Positions 1 to 7,148 are shown, counted from the first letter of the stretch. The stretch is DNA of 20,043 nt from CAZNVB01 sp964576265 (GCA_964576265.1 CAZNVB010000139.1:1-20043); one strand, 5' to 3'. A program made the numbers and translations. The notes: generated by a model not told the origin, from the sequence alone.

Positions 1-497
1 TCGGCCGGGAGGTCGCGAAGAGCCATCAGAGTTCGAAGGCCGACCGCCACGTGGGTGTCATGCTTATCGGCGGGATTATGGGTATAGACGATCCGGGGCC
101 GGGCCAGGGCCAGGATCTCTTGGATGTCCATTCTCGGGGCAAGATTGGCGCCCTCTTTGATTTCTGCGCTGGTGTAATTGAGAAAGGCGACGCCCCCGTA
201 TTCCCCGACCATGGCCGCCTTTTTCTGCTCTTTCTTGCGCACCGCCTTCATTTCTTCGCCGCTGTACTTTTTGTAAAACCCGTCGCGCGGGCTGCCGGCC
301 CCGTCTGTGGCGATGACGCCGAAAAACCACTCTTCTTGGCTGCCGAAGCACTTGAGGATGCCGTGGTAGGCCATAATCTCAAGGTCATCGGGATGGGCAG
401 CCACCCCCAGGTGAGTCGTCCGCGTCACCGCGTCCGGAAGGCCGACACCGTCGGGGATAAAAATTTCGTTGCCTTCTTTTCTCAGAGATAAAGCCAT
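1..497 (-). CDS. PIG-L (LmbE-like) family deacetylase, 3' end beyond the window
   Basis: This is a partial gene: 165 codons are visible from an ATG at 497, and the C-terminus lies beyond base 1. The reading carries the PIG-L metal motif AAHPDD (His35, Asp37, Asp38) and a second conserved block HNPADKHDTH (His140 to His149). Together these are the hallmark of zinc-dependent deacetylases that remove acetyl groups from N-acetyl-glucosamine-type substrates (MshB, BshB, LmbE relatives). No signal peptide is visible, so it is probably cytoplasmic. A GGGAG Shine-Dalgarno lies just ahead of the ATG. The gene starts 14 bases after the stop of the ROK-like gene, so the two are probably co-transcribed, which suggests a shared (amino-)sugar role. 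The exact substrate cannot be read from the sequence. Confidence 0.88.
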   Translation of the reverse strand, partial: MALSLRKEGNEIFIPDGVGLPDAVTRTTHLGVAAHPDDLEIMAYHGILKCFGSQEEWFFGVIATDGAGSPRDGFYKKYSGEEMKAVRKKEQKKAAMVGEYGGVAFLNYTSAEIKEGANLAPRMDIQEILALARPRIVYTHNPADKHDTHVAVGLRTLMALRDLPA

Positions 498-511
498 GGG
501 TTGACTCCCTT

Positions 512-1927
512 TCAACGGTTTGAGGGCGTTTGAATCTCCGGAAGGCTGGCCGCAGCGACGGCTTGTCCGACGCGCCGGCTCTGCTCGTCCGGAAGATGCA
601 GGGCAAGCCGCCCGGCCAGGTCCGGAAACTCCGTCCGGAGCACTTCTAAAGCCCGCGCCTGGATCGTCGGCCCGGCTTCGCCGCTTGTCACACGGCCGAG
701 GATCAAGACATGGTCAATCTCGTAAAATTGGGCATAATGCGCGATGCCGTAGCCGAGGTAAATCCCGATCGTCTCGAAAATCCTCTTTGCTCTCGCATCT
801 CCCCTGTGAAGGAGTTCCTGAACCGTTTTGAGCTGCTCGACCGCCGGCAAGTTTTCATCCAGGGAGATTCCCGAAGCTCCAGCCAGTCGAAACACCGCCT
901 GCTGGGAAAAATACTGGACGCCGCAGCCGGCATCTCCGGACCACTCGTCGACAGGCGCTCGAGGATTCATGTCCACCGGGGCAAAAGCCAGTTCGTTCAG
1001 CCAGCCGGTGATGTTCCCTCGGTCATTGACATAGCCGCCTGCCTGGCTCGACCCGAGGGCAATTCCCAAAACCTTATTGGCGTTGAGAGACATCGATCCG
1101 GCCAGAGCGGTCACTTCGCCGTCGTTGACGACCTCGAACGGAACCTGCCATTCTTTCGCCATCCTCAAGAACATCGGTTTGATTTTTCTCTTGAAAAGGT
1201 CGCGGGGGATGGCCCTGAAGAGCGAAGCGACCATGGCTCGATTATCGACGTAGATCCCGGCAGCGCTTCCGCCGATGGCGTCGACGCGCGGCAGGTGGGA
1301 AGCGGCCTGATGAAGACCGGACATGATCTGATGATAATGGTAAGCCGGATTTTCTTGATTTCGCGGATCCCAGGGGACCTCTTCACTAAAGACCGCCTGC
1401 CCATCGACAACGGCGCTGACCTTACGATCGCTTGCCCCGAGGTCAAACCCGATCCGGCAACCTTCCAAGTGACGTCCAAGGGAACGGGCCTTTTCGCATG
1501 GCGCCGGGACATCCGAAGCCGCACCGACAGTGACGGTGAATCGTTTCCCGTAGGCCGTCGACATGAGATCGGCGTCGAAAGCCCGACGACCACGCTTAGA
1601 GTATTCGCGGCGGATGTACTGCCCAATTTCCATCGGGCCGCCGATGATCACCCGGCAGCCGCCCCACATCCAGAGCAGGGATTTCACCAGGCGCTCGCTG
1701 AACCTTAACCCTGTTTCGAACAGGGAGTGCCCCGGGGGAAAAATCCGAGTTTCATACCGGGAAATGGAACCGTCGGCACGCTCAAGCCCGATGACCAACG
1801 GCCGACTTGCCGGGTCATCCGAGACCGCCTCGAGGAACGTTTTGTTCCAGAGGACGGCCGGGAGAAATTCGGGATGAAGCTCGGGAACGAATTTCGGCCT
1901 GACCGAGAGGCCATCGTCCATTTTCAT
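512..1927 (-). CDS. ROK-like (actin-fold sugar kinase/regulator family) protein with long N-terminal extension
   Basis: The protein has 471 residues, whereas typical ROK kinases have about 300-320. Residues 1-150 form an extra N-terminal region I do not recognise. The ROK-like part begins at about residue 155 with the phosphate-binding motif FDLGAS (161-166) and has a VVNDGEVTALAG segment (267-277) that matches the NDAN block; Asp269 is the expected catalytic base. The usual ROK zinc signature (CxCGxxGCxE) is reduced to GDAGCG (331-336), with one Cys only. It could be a divergent sugar kinase or a ROK-type sensor; no helix-turn-helix is evident. The ATG at 1927 has GGAG about ten bases upstream and a promoter at 1974-2002. 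It is followed closely by the PIG-L deacetylase gene, so a link to acetylated amino sugars is an inference. Confidence 0.75.
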   Translation of the reverse strand: MKMDDGLSVRPKFVPELHPEFLPAVLWNKTFLEAVSDDPASRPLVIGLERADGSISRYETRIFPPGHSLFETGLRFSERLVKSLLWMWGGCRVIIGGPMEIGQYIRREYSKRGRRAFDADLMSTAYGKRFTVTVGAASDVPAPCEKARSLGRHLEGCRIGFDLGASDRKVSAVVDGQAVFSEEVPWDPRNQENPAYHYHQIMSGLHQAASHLPRVDAIGGSAAGIYVDNRAMVASLFRAIPRDLFKRKIKPMFLRMAKEWQVPFEVVNDGEVTALAGSMSLNANKVLGIALGSSQAGGYVNDRGNITGWLNELAFAPVDMNPRAPVDEWSGDAGCGVQYFSQQAVFRLAGASGISLDENLPAVEQLKTVQELLHRGDARAKRIFETIGIYLGYGIAHYAQFYEIDHVLILGRVTSGEAGPTIQARALEVLRTEFPDLAGRLALHLPDEQSRRVGQAVAAASLPEIQTPSNR

Positions 1928-1973
1928 TGATGTGATCTCCAGTTATTTGATCATCCGTTTTCTGAGACCTCAG

Positions 1974-2002
1974 ATTATAAGCCGATCGCCCTGCCCAAGC
2001 AA
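1974..2002 (-). promoter_or_regulatory. Promoter of the ROK-like/PIG-L operon
   Basis: On the minus strand a TTGCTT -35 (1997-2002) and a perfect TATAAT -10 (1974-1979) are separated by 17 bases. The predicted transcript starts near 1967, about 40 bases ahead of the ATG, leaving room for the GGAG ribosome binding site. The -35 matches the consensus at only three positions, so the call leans on the -10 and the spacing. Confidence 0.5.
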
Positions 2003-2024
2003 ACCCGCGGCGAGGAAAGCAAAC

Positions 2025-2779
2025 CTAAAACAGGATCTCACAAGCGATGCCGCGACGCCGAGCCTCATCGGCCATTCTGCGCGCCTGCCGGCGAAAAAAA
2101 GGATCGCTTGCCGCCTCGGACAGGCCGAGCCGGCGATAGAGTCCGACAATGGTCTCAAGATAGTTCATCCTGTCGATGAGAATTCTGTCCACCGAGCCCT
2201 CGAGCAAAGTCACCAAGCTTTCCGGCCCCCGGGAAGAAGGGGACCGACAAAAGCAAACGTCGAAATTCCCCGGGAACGGATCTGCCCCAAAATACCGATC
2301 CTCTCCCTGACCGGGGAAGCTCCCGGCTCGAAGATCCGGGCCATCCTCTCATCTTCGGTTGTTACCGTCATACCGACCTCGATCTCCTGGAATTTCGCCA
2401 GAATTTCCAGGTCGCGGAGGATGAGAGCCGATTTCGTCTGGATGACAACCGGAAACCGGGCCTCGGCCAGGATCTCCAGACACTTCCGGGTCAATTGATA
2501 GCGTTCTTCAAGCGGCTGATAGGGATCGCAGACCGAGGCCACCCAGACCGTTCCCTTTTTTGCCCTGACGATCTGCTTTCGCAAGAGTTGAGGGGCGTTC
2601 ATTTTGACATCGACAAATGCGCCCCAGGGTTCTTGGTGACCGGAGTAGCGCCGCATAAAAAGGCGGGCGTAGCAATACCGGCAGTTCACCTGGCAGCCGG
2701 TGTAAGGATTGAGACAGTAGTCGTAGATCTTCGACTTGTTCAGGATGCTCTTGGCTTCAACCTCTCTGATCTTAACCAC
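2025..2779 (-). pseudogene. Radical SAM protein, spore photoproduct lyase (SPL/COG1533) family, frameshifted
   Basis: The N-terminal 189 codons read from a GTG at 2779. They contain the radical SAM motif C29-x3-C33-x2-C36 in the context NPYTGCQVNCRYCYA, typical of the SplB-like COG1533 group, which binds a 4Fe-4S cluster and cleaves S-adenosylmethionine. This frame runs into TGA just after the conserved block FVGPLLPG. The family's C-terminal portion (LEGSVDRILIDRMNY, then YRRLGL) continues in another frame from about 2216 to the stop at 2025. The frame change falls within about 2205-2240, next to a GGGGG run and a GG. Joined, the product would be about 250 residues, near family length. It is either a real pseudogene or a sequencing/assembly indel. 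No ATG is available in frame, because a TAG lies shortly upstream. The function of COG1533 proteins outside SplB itself is poorly known. Confidence 0.8.
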
Positions 2780-2797
2780 TCGCGGCCGTCCGATTTC

Positions 2798-2806
2798 ATT
2801 CTACCA
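2798..2806 (-). promoter_or_regulatory. Extended -10 promoter candidate for the radical SAM gene
   Basis: The minus strand reads TGGTAGAAT, an extended -10 (TGn plus TAGAAT), with no good -35 at the expected distance. Transcription would begin near 2791, about 12 bases before the GTG at 2779, and no Shine-Dalgarno is visible. This is a tentative call. Confidence 0.3.
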
Positions 2807-2867
2807 GAAAACGGCCTGAAGAATGATTAAGAAACGGATGTTTATAACGGATCGGTATCAGGCGCCT

Positions 2868-4022
2868 TCAGCGACCCGGTCGGCCGGGCTCATACCTCCC
2901 GGCTTCCTCGACAACCCGGATTAAGACCTCGACATTCTCGCGCGGGGTATAAGGAGCGATGGAACAGGCGCTGCTCAGAATAAAGCGGCCGCCGGGCCGG
3001 CCGACTCGGAGTCGGGCGCGAGCGTCCTGGAGCACGGTTTGAACGTCTCCCTTAAGAAGAATATGGACGGGATCGATATTGCCTTTGATGAAAACGGCCC
3101 CGCCGATCCTTTGTTTCGCCTCCTCGAGTTCCACCGTCCCGAGAGGAGGAGGGTCGAGACACTCGATCCCCGAGAAACCGGCCTCGACCATCATCTCCAG
3201 ACGGTCGTGGATCGCGCCGCAGGTGTGGATGTAAACGGGGATACCCCGCCGGCGCACGGCCCGGGCGATCCGACTTTCGAACGGCAGGACAAATTCCCGA
3301 TAGAACGCCGGAGAGATAAAACCGGCTCCGGCATAAGGAGAAGAGACTTTGATCGCGTCGACCCCGTGACCAGCCATCTCCGCGGCCAGTTTCTCAAGGC
3401 CTGCCGAAAACCGCCCCAAGATTTCTCTGGCCTTATCGGGAAACTCCAACAGCCCGATAAAGCCCGGCTGGAAGCCCAGGAGATCGAGATAATAATCAAA
3501 GGGCGAAGTCACTTCCCCGTGAATGGAAAACTCGGCGCCGGCCGATTCGACCAGATGATCGATAATATCGAAACGATGATCCGGATCGATGGCAAACCGA
3601 AGGCCCTGGGAAACCGGGATGTAGGTGATTTCTTCCGGCAGGGATTCCGGCTTAAGCTCGGCCAGGGAGGGAAGAACGGGCTGCCCATTCGGATAGTGAA
3701 CCGGCAGGTCATCCTCGGGAAAAACGGTCCGGTCTCCATTCTTCCAGAATACGACTTCGGACCGGCCCTCTTTTTTGAGCCGCACGACCGATTTCTCCCA
3801 ATCCGGAGAATGGCCGTGGAGGCTGATGAGAATGCCGTCGAAATGGTATGTCCGGCGCAGTTCCATTAGTCCTTCGGCGAAGGCCTGGGCCGAATTCCAG
3901 AAGGCGGCCGGCGGGGCGCCGGTCTGAAGGAGCATGTGCCCGACGCTCATCTGGCACATTAAGGGAACGCGATCCGGAAGCTCCCCCGCCATGGCCTTTC
4001 GCATCCGCTCTTTTCCGGTCAT
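2868..4022 (-). CDS. URO-D superfamily protein (MtaA/CmuA-like, not HemE)
   Basis: The 384-residue product has the uroporphyrinogen decarboxylase fold signature: an N-terminal GKERMRKAMAGELPDRVP, a middle VSSPYAGAGFISPAFYREFVLP, then VYIHTCG and the C-terminal FILSSACSIAPYTPRENV. His266-Thr-Cys268 and Cys353 make a His-X-Cys...Cys arrangement like the zinc site of cobalamin-dependent methyltransferases MtaA/MtbA/CmuA. The N-terminal RQAGRY-type motif of true HemE is absent, so haem synthesis is unlikely. Methyl transfer is an inference; no corrinoid protein gene is present in the window. I start it at ATG 4022 rather than the adjacent in-frame TTG at 4025. A near-consensus promoter ends a few bases upstream, so the mRNA is probably leaderless. 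It is transcribed divergently from the TonB fusion gene. Confidence 0.85.
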   Translation of the reverse strand: MTGKERMRKAMAGELPDRVPLMCQMSVGHMLLQTGAPPAAFWNSAQAFAEGLMELRRTYHFDGILISLHGHSPDWEKSVVRLKKEGRSEVVFWKNGDRTVFPEDDLPVHYPNGQPVLPSLAELKPESLPEEITYIPVSQGLRFAIDPDHRFDIIDHLVESAGAEFSIHGEVTSPFDYYLDLLGFQPGFIGLLEFPDKAREILGRFSAGLEKLAAEMAGHGVDAIKVSSPYAGAGFISPAFYREFVLPFESRIARAVRRRGIPVYIHTCGAIHDRLEMMVEAGFSGIECLDPPPLGTVELEEAKQRIGGAVFIKGNIDPVHILLKGDVQTVLQDARARLRVGRPGGRFILSSACSIAPYTPRENVEVLIRVVEEAGRYEPGRPGR

Positions 4023-4030
4023 CAAAAAGA

Positions 4031-4059
4031 AACATACGATGGTCGGGACCGACTGTCAA
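4031..4059 (-). promoter_or_regulatory. Promoter of the URO-D-like gene, with inverted repeat in the spacer
   Basis: On the minus strand a perfect TTGACA (4054-4059) is followed after 17 bases by TATGTT (4031-4036). The start of transcription is expected at about 4024, only two bases before the ATG at 4022, implying a leaderless mRNA. The spacer contains the perfect inverted repeat GTCGG-TC-CCGAC (4042-4053), which would be well placed for a repressor or for an activator that reshapes the spacer. Confidence 0.6.
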
Positions 4060-4161
4060 CTTGGCGGGGGAACCGCTCATCGACGCCACCCTAAACGTTC
4101 GCTTTTTCTGCCGCCCCCGCTGCGGGTCAAAATTCATCCTCCAATTCACCCCAAAGGGTGA

Positions 4162-4189
4162 TTGACCCCCCTTTTTCTCCCCATAAAAT
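4162..4189 (+). promoter_or_regulatory. Promoter of the receiver-TonB fusion operon
   Basis: TTGACC (4162-4167) and TAAAAT (4184-4189) are separated by 16 bases, each one base off the consensus. Transcription would begin near 4196, giving a leader of about 80 bases with an AGAGGAAG ribosome binding site shortly before the ATG at 4277. The 254-base divergent gap 4023-4276 holds this promoter and the opposite-facing URO-D promoter; I see no other gene in it. Confidence 0.5.
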
Positions 4190-4276
4190 TTGAACCGTCA
4201 GGCGCGGACAGCGATTGCAAACCGATCCTGATTTCATGAGGAAGAAAAGAGAGCCCGGAAAACAGAGGAAGACCTT

Positions 4277-6184
4277 ATGACCGATAAAAAGATTCTGATC
4301 GTCGACTTTGACGAGGAATCTCTCGCTTCCCTTTCCGACCTCATCGACGAAGAGGGATTTCAGACCGAGACGGCCAAAGACGGCCAAGACGGCTACGAGA
4401 AATTCAAAGCCGACCATTTCGACCTGGTCATTCTCGAGCCGATGCTTCCCAAGCTTCACGGGTTTGAACTGTGCAAAAAGATCAACCAGGATCCCAAGAA
4501 AAAAGTCCCGATTATCGTTGTCACAGGGATTTATAGGGAACCATCGTGTAAAATGGAAGCCCTTCAAGTTTACGGCGTTTCGGCCTTTTTCACCAAGCCC
4601 TGGAACAAGGAAGACCTTCGGGCCAAGATTCTCCAGCTTCTCGTCGACAGCCCGGACGGTTCATCCCGCCAGGCCGAGCAGCCGGCTCGGGCCCCAAGGA
4701 AGGTCGGCGACGAAGAAAATCGTCCGGCGGCCGGAATGACTCCCACCCGGGAGGCGCGAATGAGCAAAGACTTTGAAGAAATTGAAAGAGAACTCCGACA
4801 GGTCGTCTCGGACCTGGCCGCTCAGCCGAAAAAGAAAGAAGTGAAAGAATCGGTCAAACAGAAAGCCCCGCGGACAGAAGGCCTTTCGAGCGAGATCGAC
4901 GCTCTGCTTCAAAGCGCCGTCGGAGAAATCGGGCTGGAAATAAAAAAGAAGAAGCCCGAAGAATCGAAAGAATTGGCCGAGCTGATGGCCGAGCTGAGAA
5001 TGCCCAAAGCCGAGCCGGGAAGGAAACCGGCTGCCCCGTCTTCGCCGACAAAGAGCTCCCAGCCGATGAGGTCGACTCCGGTCGAAAGACCCGGCCTTCA
5101 GCCGTCGTCCGTGGCTTGGCCCGATTCCAAGGAGAGGATTCCCGTTGCCAGAGAGATTAAAGCCCGAATTCCGGCAGTGGAAAAGCCGACGAACAACATC
5201 CCGCCTTCCAGCCAGCGAATTCCATTCCCTCCAGAAACCAAGCCTTTCCGGATCGACCAGACATTGATGGAGATCGACCGACTGACATTCATTCCTCCCA
5301 AGCCTTCCGTGGAGCCGGAAGAGCCCATCATCGAACCCGCCCCCGGACGAGAAACGGAAAAGAAAATCTATTTTGACGAATACGCCGAACCGCAGAAGAA
5401 AAAGGTCCCGCTTGTTCTTATCGGAGGGTTGGCCGTGGCGATCATTGCCGCCAGCGCCATCTTCATCGGCCTCAAATCAAAAAAATCGGCCGAGCCGGCC
5501 AGCGCCATGCTCTCCTCTCTCCAACCCAGTTTGCCGGCCGAATTCAACCTGCGACAGGAAGAAGTCAGTGCGCCGCCGATCACCCCGAACCCCGTTCCAA
5601 AGCCCACGGCGAAAAAGCAGACGGCCGAGGAGGAAGATCTTCCTCCGGCGGAAGTGATCGCGCCGGCCCAGGCTCCGATTACGGCATCGCTCGAAGCCGG
5701 AGGATCGATCCTGCCCGAACAGGGAACGGAAAACCCCCCGGCCGAAAACCAGGAAAATGAACCGGCGTCGGCGGTCCAGCAAGAAGAGGTCACTCCTCCC
5801 TTGAACTCGCAGCCTACGGCAGCGGCAACTGAACCCTCCTCGTCGGCCGAGGTTATCCAGTCGGGTGCGCTCGTTCTTCTTGATCAGGTCGATGTCGCTC
5901 CCGCTCTGGTGAAGCGGGTTGAGCCGAAATACCCCCCGCTGGCCTTCAATATGGGAATGAGCGGCACGGTCACCGTCAATGCCTTGATTTCAGAAACAGG
6001 CGACGTCCTGCGGACCGAGATTCTCAAAGGCGTGAAGGGCGGATACGGATTCGAACGGGCCGCCGAGACGGCCGTCAAGCAGTGGAAGTTCAGGCCGGCG
6101 CGGAAGAATGGAGTGAATGTGAAAGTCTGGAAAGCGATCGAAATCACTTTCAAGCATAGCCAAGAACAATCCGCAAAGGAGTAA
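4277..6184 (+). CDS. Receiver domain - transmembrane - TonB C-terminal domain fusion protein
   Basis: The protein has 635 residues. Residues 1-120 form a response-regulator receiver fold (KILIVDFDEES at the start, VVTG with Thr83, FFTKPW with Lys107). The phosphoacceptor position is Glu54 (LVILEPMLP) and the second acidic-pocket residue is Phe11, so phosphorylation is doubtful. Residues 120-375 are a charged, low-complexity linker rich in Lys, Glu and Pro. A single membrane helix spans about 377-399 after a KKK stop. A Pro/Glu/Ala-rich stretch (about 400-535) should cross the periplasm. Residues 538-630 are a TonB_C domain (RVEPKYPPLAF, GTVTVNALISETGDV, AVKQWKFRPA). Known TonB proteins carry their membrane anchor at the N-terminus; here a cytoplasmic receiver precedes it. 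The partners, presumably ExbB/ExbD, are not in the window. A small coiled-coil gene follows 5 bases downstream. Confidence 0.88.
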   Translation: MTDKKILIVDFDEESLASLSDLIDEEGFQTETAKDGQDGYEKFKADHFDLVILEPMLPKLHGFELCKKINQDPKKKVPIIVVTGIYREPSCKMEALQVYGVSAFFTKPWNKEDLRAKILQLLVDSPDGSSRQAEQPARAPRKVGDEENRPAAGMTPTREARMSKDFEEIERELRQVVSDLAAQPKKKEVKESVKQKAPRTEGLSSEIDALLQSAVGEIGLEIKKKKPEESKELAELMAELRMPKAEPGRKPAAPSSPTKSSQPMRSTPVERPGLQPSSVAWPDSKERIPVAREIKARIPAVEKPTNNIPPSSQRIPFPPETKPFRIDQTLMEIDRLTFIPPKPSVEPEEPIIEPAPGRETEKKIYFDEYAEPQKKKVPLVLIGGLAVAIIAASAIFIGLKSKKSAEPASAMLSSLQPSLPAEFNLRQEEVSAPPITPNPVPKPTAKKQTAEEEDLPPAEVIAPAQAPITASLEAGGSILPEQGTENPPAENQENEPASAVQQEEVTPPLNSQPTAAATEPSSSAEVIQSGALVLLDQVDVAPALVKRVEPKYPPLAFNMGMSGTVTVNALISETGDVLRTEILKGVKGGYGFERAAETAVKQWKFRPARKNGVNVKVWKAIEITFKHSQEQSAKE

Positions 6185-6189
6185 CGAGA

Positions 6190-6444
6190 ATGCCTCTGAG
6201 CAAGGAACAAGAAGAGCTCTACAAAAAGACGATGCAGGAAGCGAAGAGACAGCTCGAAGGGGTGGATGCTCTTATTGAAAAGGAGCTTCAAAAAGTCAGA
6301 GAAAAACTGGCCGAACTCCAGGAATCGAAAAAATCTTTCCGCATGATTTACGAGGGGACGGCCAAGTTGCTCGGCGTGGAAAGCGAGCTCGAAGACGAAG
6401 ACGAAAGCTCCGATGTCGCTTCCGCAGCCTCGGCGAAAATGTAA
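6190..6444 (+). CDS. Small coiled-coil protein co-transcribed with the TonB fusion
   Basis: This 84-residue product matches no family I recognise. It is highly charged and predicted almost wholly helical, with heptad-like spacing from about residue 5 to 50 (for example LIEKELQKVREKLAELQESK), then an acidic stretch (ELEDEDESSD) and an Ala/Ser tail. It has no signal peptide or membrane segment, so it is cytoplasmic. The AAGGAG Shine-Dalgarno overlaps the stop of the fusion gene (5-base gap), so translation is probably coupled. Position and coiled coil suggest it may bind the long cytoplasmic linker or pseudo-receiver of its neighbour; that is inference. Confidence 0.75.
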   Translation: MPLSKEQEELYKKTMQEAKRQLEGVDALIEKELQKVREKLAELQESKKSFRMIYEGTAKLLGVESELEDEDESSDVASAASAKM

Positions 6445-6474
6445 GACCTCCTTCCCTTCCTCAGACCCATGATA

Positions 6475-6496
6475 GGAGGCTCCCCGGCGAGCCTCC
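6475..6496. terminator. Hairpin between convergent genes, possible bidirectional terminator
   Basis: GGAGGCT (6475-6481) and AGCCTCC (6490-6496) form a perfect 7-bp stem with an 8-base loop in the 57-base gap between two converging genes. Neither side carries a good T-run, only TCTATTT on the plus side, so termination efficiency is uncertain. Confidence 0.4.
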
Positions 6497-6501
6497 GCGG
6501 T

Positions 6502-7092
6502 CTATTTCCCCAACCTTTTCAAAATTCGGTCTTTCAATCGGCGACGGCTGCCAGAGGGAAAGACGCCGCGGCCGACTTCTCTGACGTCCTCGACGGAATA
6601 AAACGCCTGAGGATGGAATCGCTGGATCAGCTCGACGACTTTTCGCAGCTCTTCTCGCATGATGATCATGAAAACAATCTGGACCCGGCCCGAGATCCCG
6701 TGGGCATCGACACAGGTCACCCCGTACCCCTGAGCCCGGAGAAAGTCGACCAGTTCGGTCGCGTCCTGATGAATGATCGCGCGAAGAACGAGATTTCCCA
6801 TGGCCAGTTTTTCTTCAATCCTCAGCCCGACATAATTGCCGGTGGCGAATCCTCCGGCGTAGGCCAAATAGCAGAACACATTGTTAAGGTTTTTCATGAT
6901 CTGGCCGATGGCCAAAAGCCAAATCAGAACTTCGAAAAAGCCGAAAAGCGGAGCAAGAAATTTTTTTCCCCGCGAGACAAAGACAATCCTGATCGTGCCG
7001 ATCGTAACGTCAAGGATGCGGGCGCAGAAAATCAGCAGCGGCAAGACCAAATAGGTGAAGAGACCAGAACTCATGAACGAGCTGAGATCCAT
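6502..7092 (-). CDS. UPF0316 membrane protein (DUF5698/DUF2179)
   Basis: The 196-residue protein has the hallmark of UPF0316, DVTIGTIRIVFVSRG (28-42), flanked by hydrophobic helices at about 11-28, 46-66 and 70-90. A soluble C-terminal half (about 95-185) matches the DUF2179-type alpha/beta domain: VLRAIIHQDATELVDFLRAQG and YSVEDVREV. The family is widespread and of unknown function; DUF2179 domains occur in several membrane proteins and are thought to sense small ligands. The ATG at 7092 is preceded by GGAGAGG, a good ribosome binding site. The gene is single, converges on the TonB operon, and diverges from the glycosidase operon through a shared -10 region. Confidence 0.85.
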   Translation of the reverse strand: MDLSSFMSSGLFTYLVLPLLIFCARILDVTIGTIRIVFVSRGKKFLAPLFGFFEVLIWLLAIGQIMKNLNNVFCYLAYAGGFATGNYVGLRIEEKLAMGNLVLRAIIHQDATELVDFLRAQGYGVTCVDAHGISGRVQIVFMIIMREELRKVVELIQRFHPQAFYSVEDVREVGRGVFPSGSRRRLKDRILKRLGK

Positions 7093-7111
7093 CGTCGCCT
7101 CTCCATCGTTC

Positions 7112-7132
7112 GGCCGGCATCGATCGCCGGCC
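7112..7132 (-). promoter_or_regulatory. Perfect hairpin in the UPF0316 leader
   Basis: GGCCGGC and GCCGGCC (7112-7118 and 7126-7132) pair perfectly around a 7-base loop. The element lies in the predicted 5' leader of the UPF0316 mRNA, about 20 bases ahead of its start codon, and upstream of the opposing glycosidase promoter. It could be an RNA hairpin affecting translation or a dyad operator; no T-run follows it. Confidence 0.35.
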
Positions 7133-7148
7133 TTGACTTTTTATTCAT

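Noticed and set aside
710..1708. A 332-codon plus-strand frame opposite the ROK-like gene
   Set aside because: No recognisable motif, no ribosome binding site of note, and the minus frame has clear ROK features.
2205..2240. Programmed -1 ribosomal frameshifting in the radical SAM gene
   Set aside because: No X-XXY-YYZ heptamer in the right phase and no obvious downstream pseudoknot; an indel explains the data more simply.
3039..3869. A 276-codon plus-strand frame opposite the URO-D-like gene
   Set aside because: Mirror frame of a gene with strong URO-D motifs; no independent support.
2868..4022. Assignment as HemE (uroporphyrinogen decarboxylase of haem synthesis)
   Set aside because: The HemE N-terminal RQAGRY-type motif is absent and a methyltransferase-type His-X-Cys...Cys motif is present.
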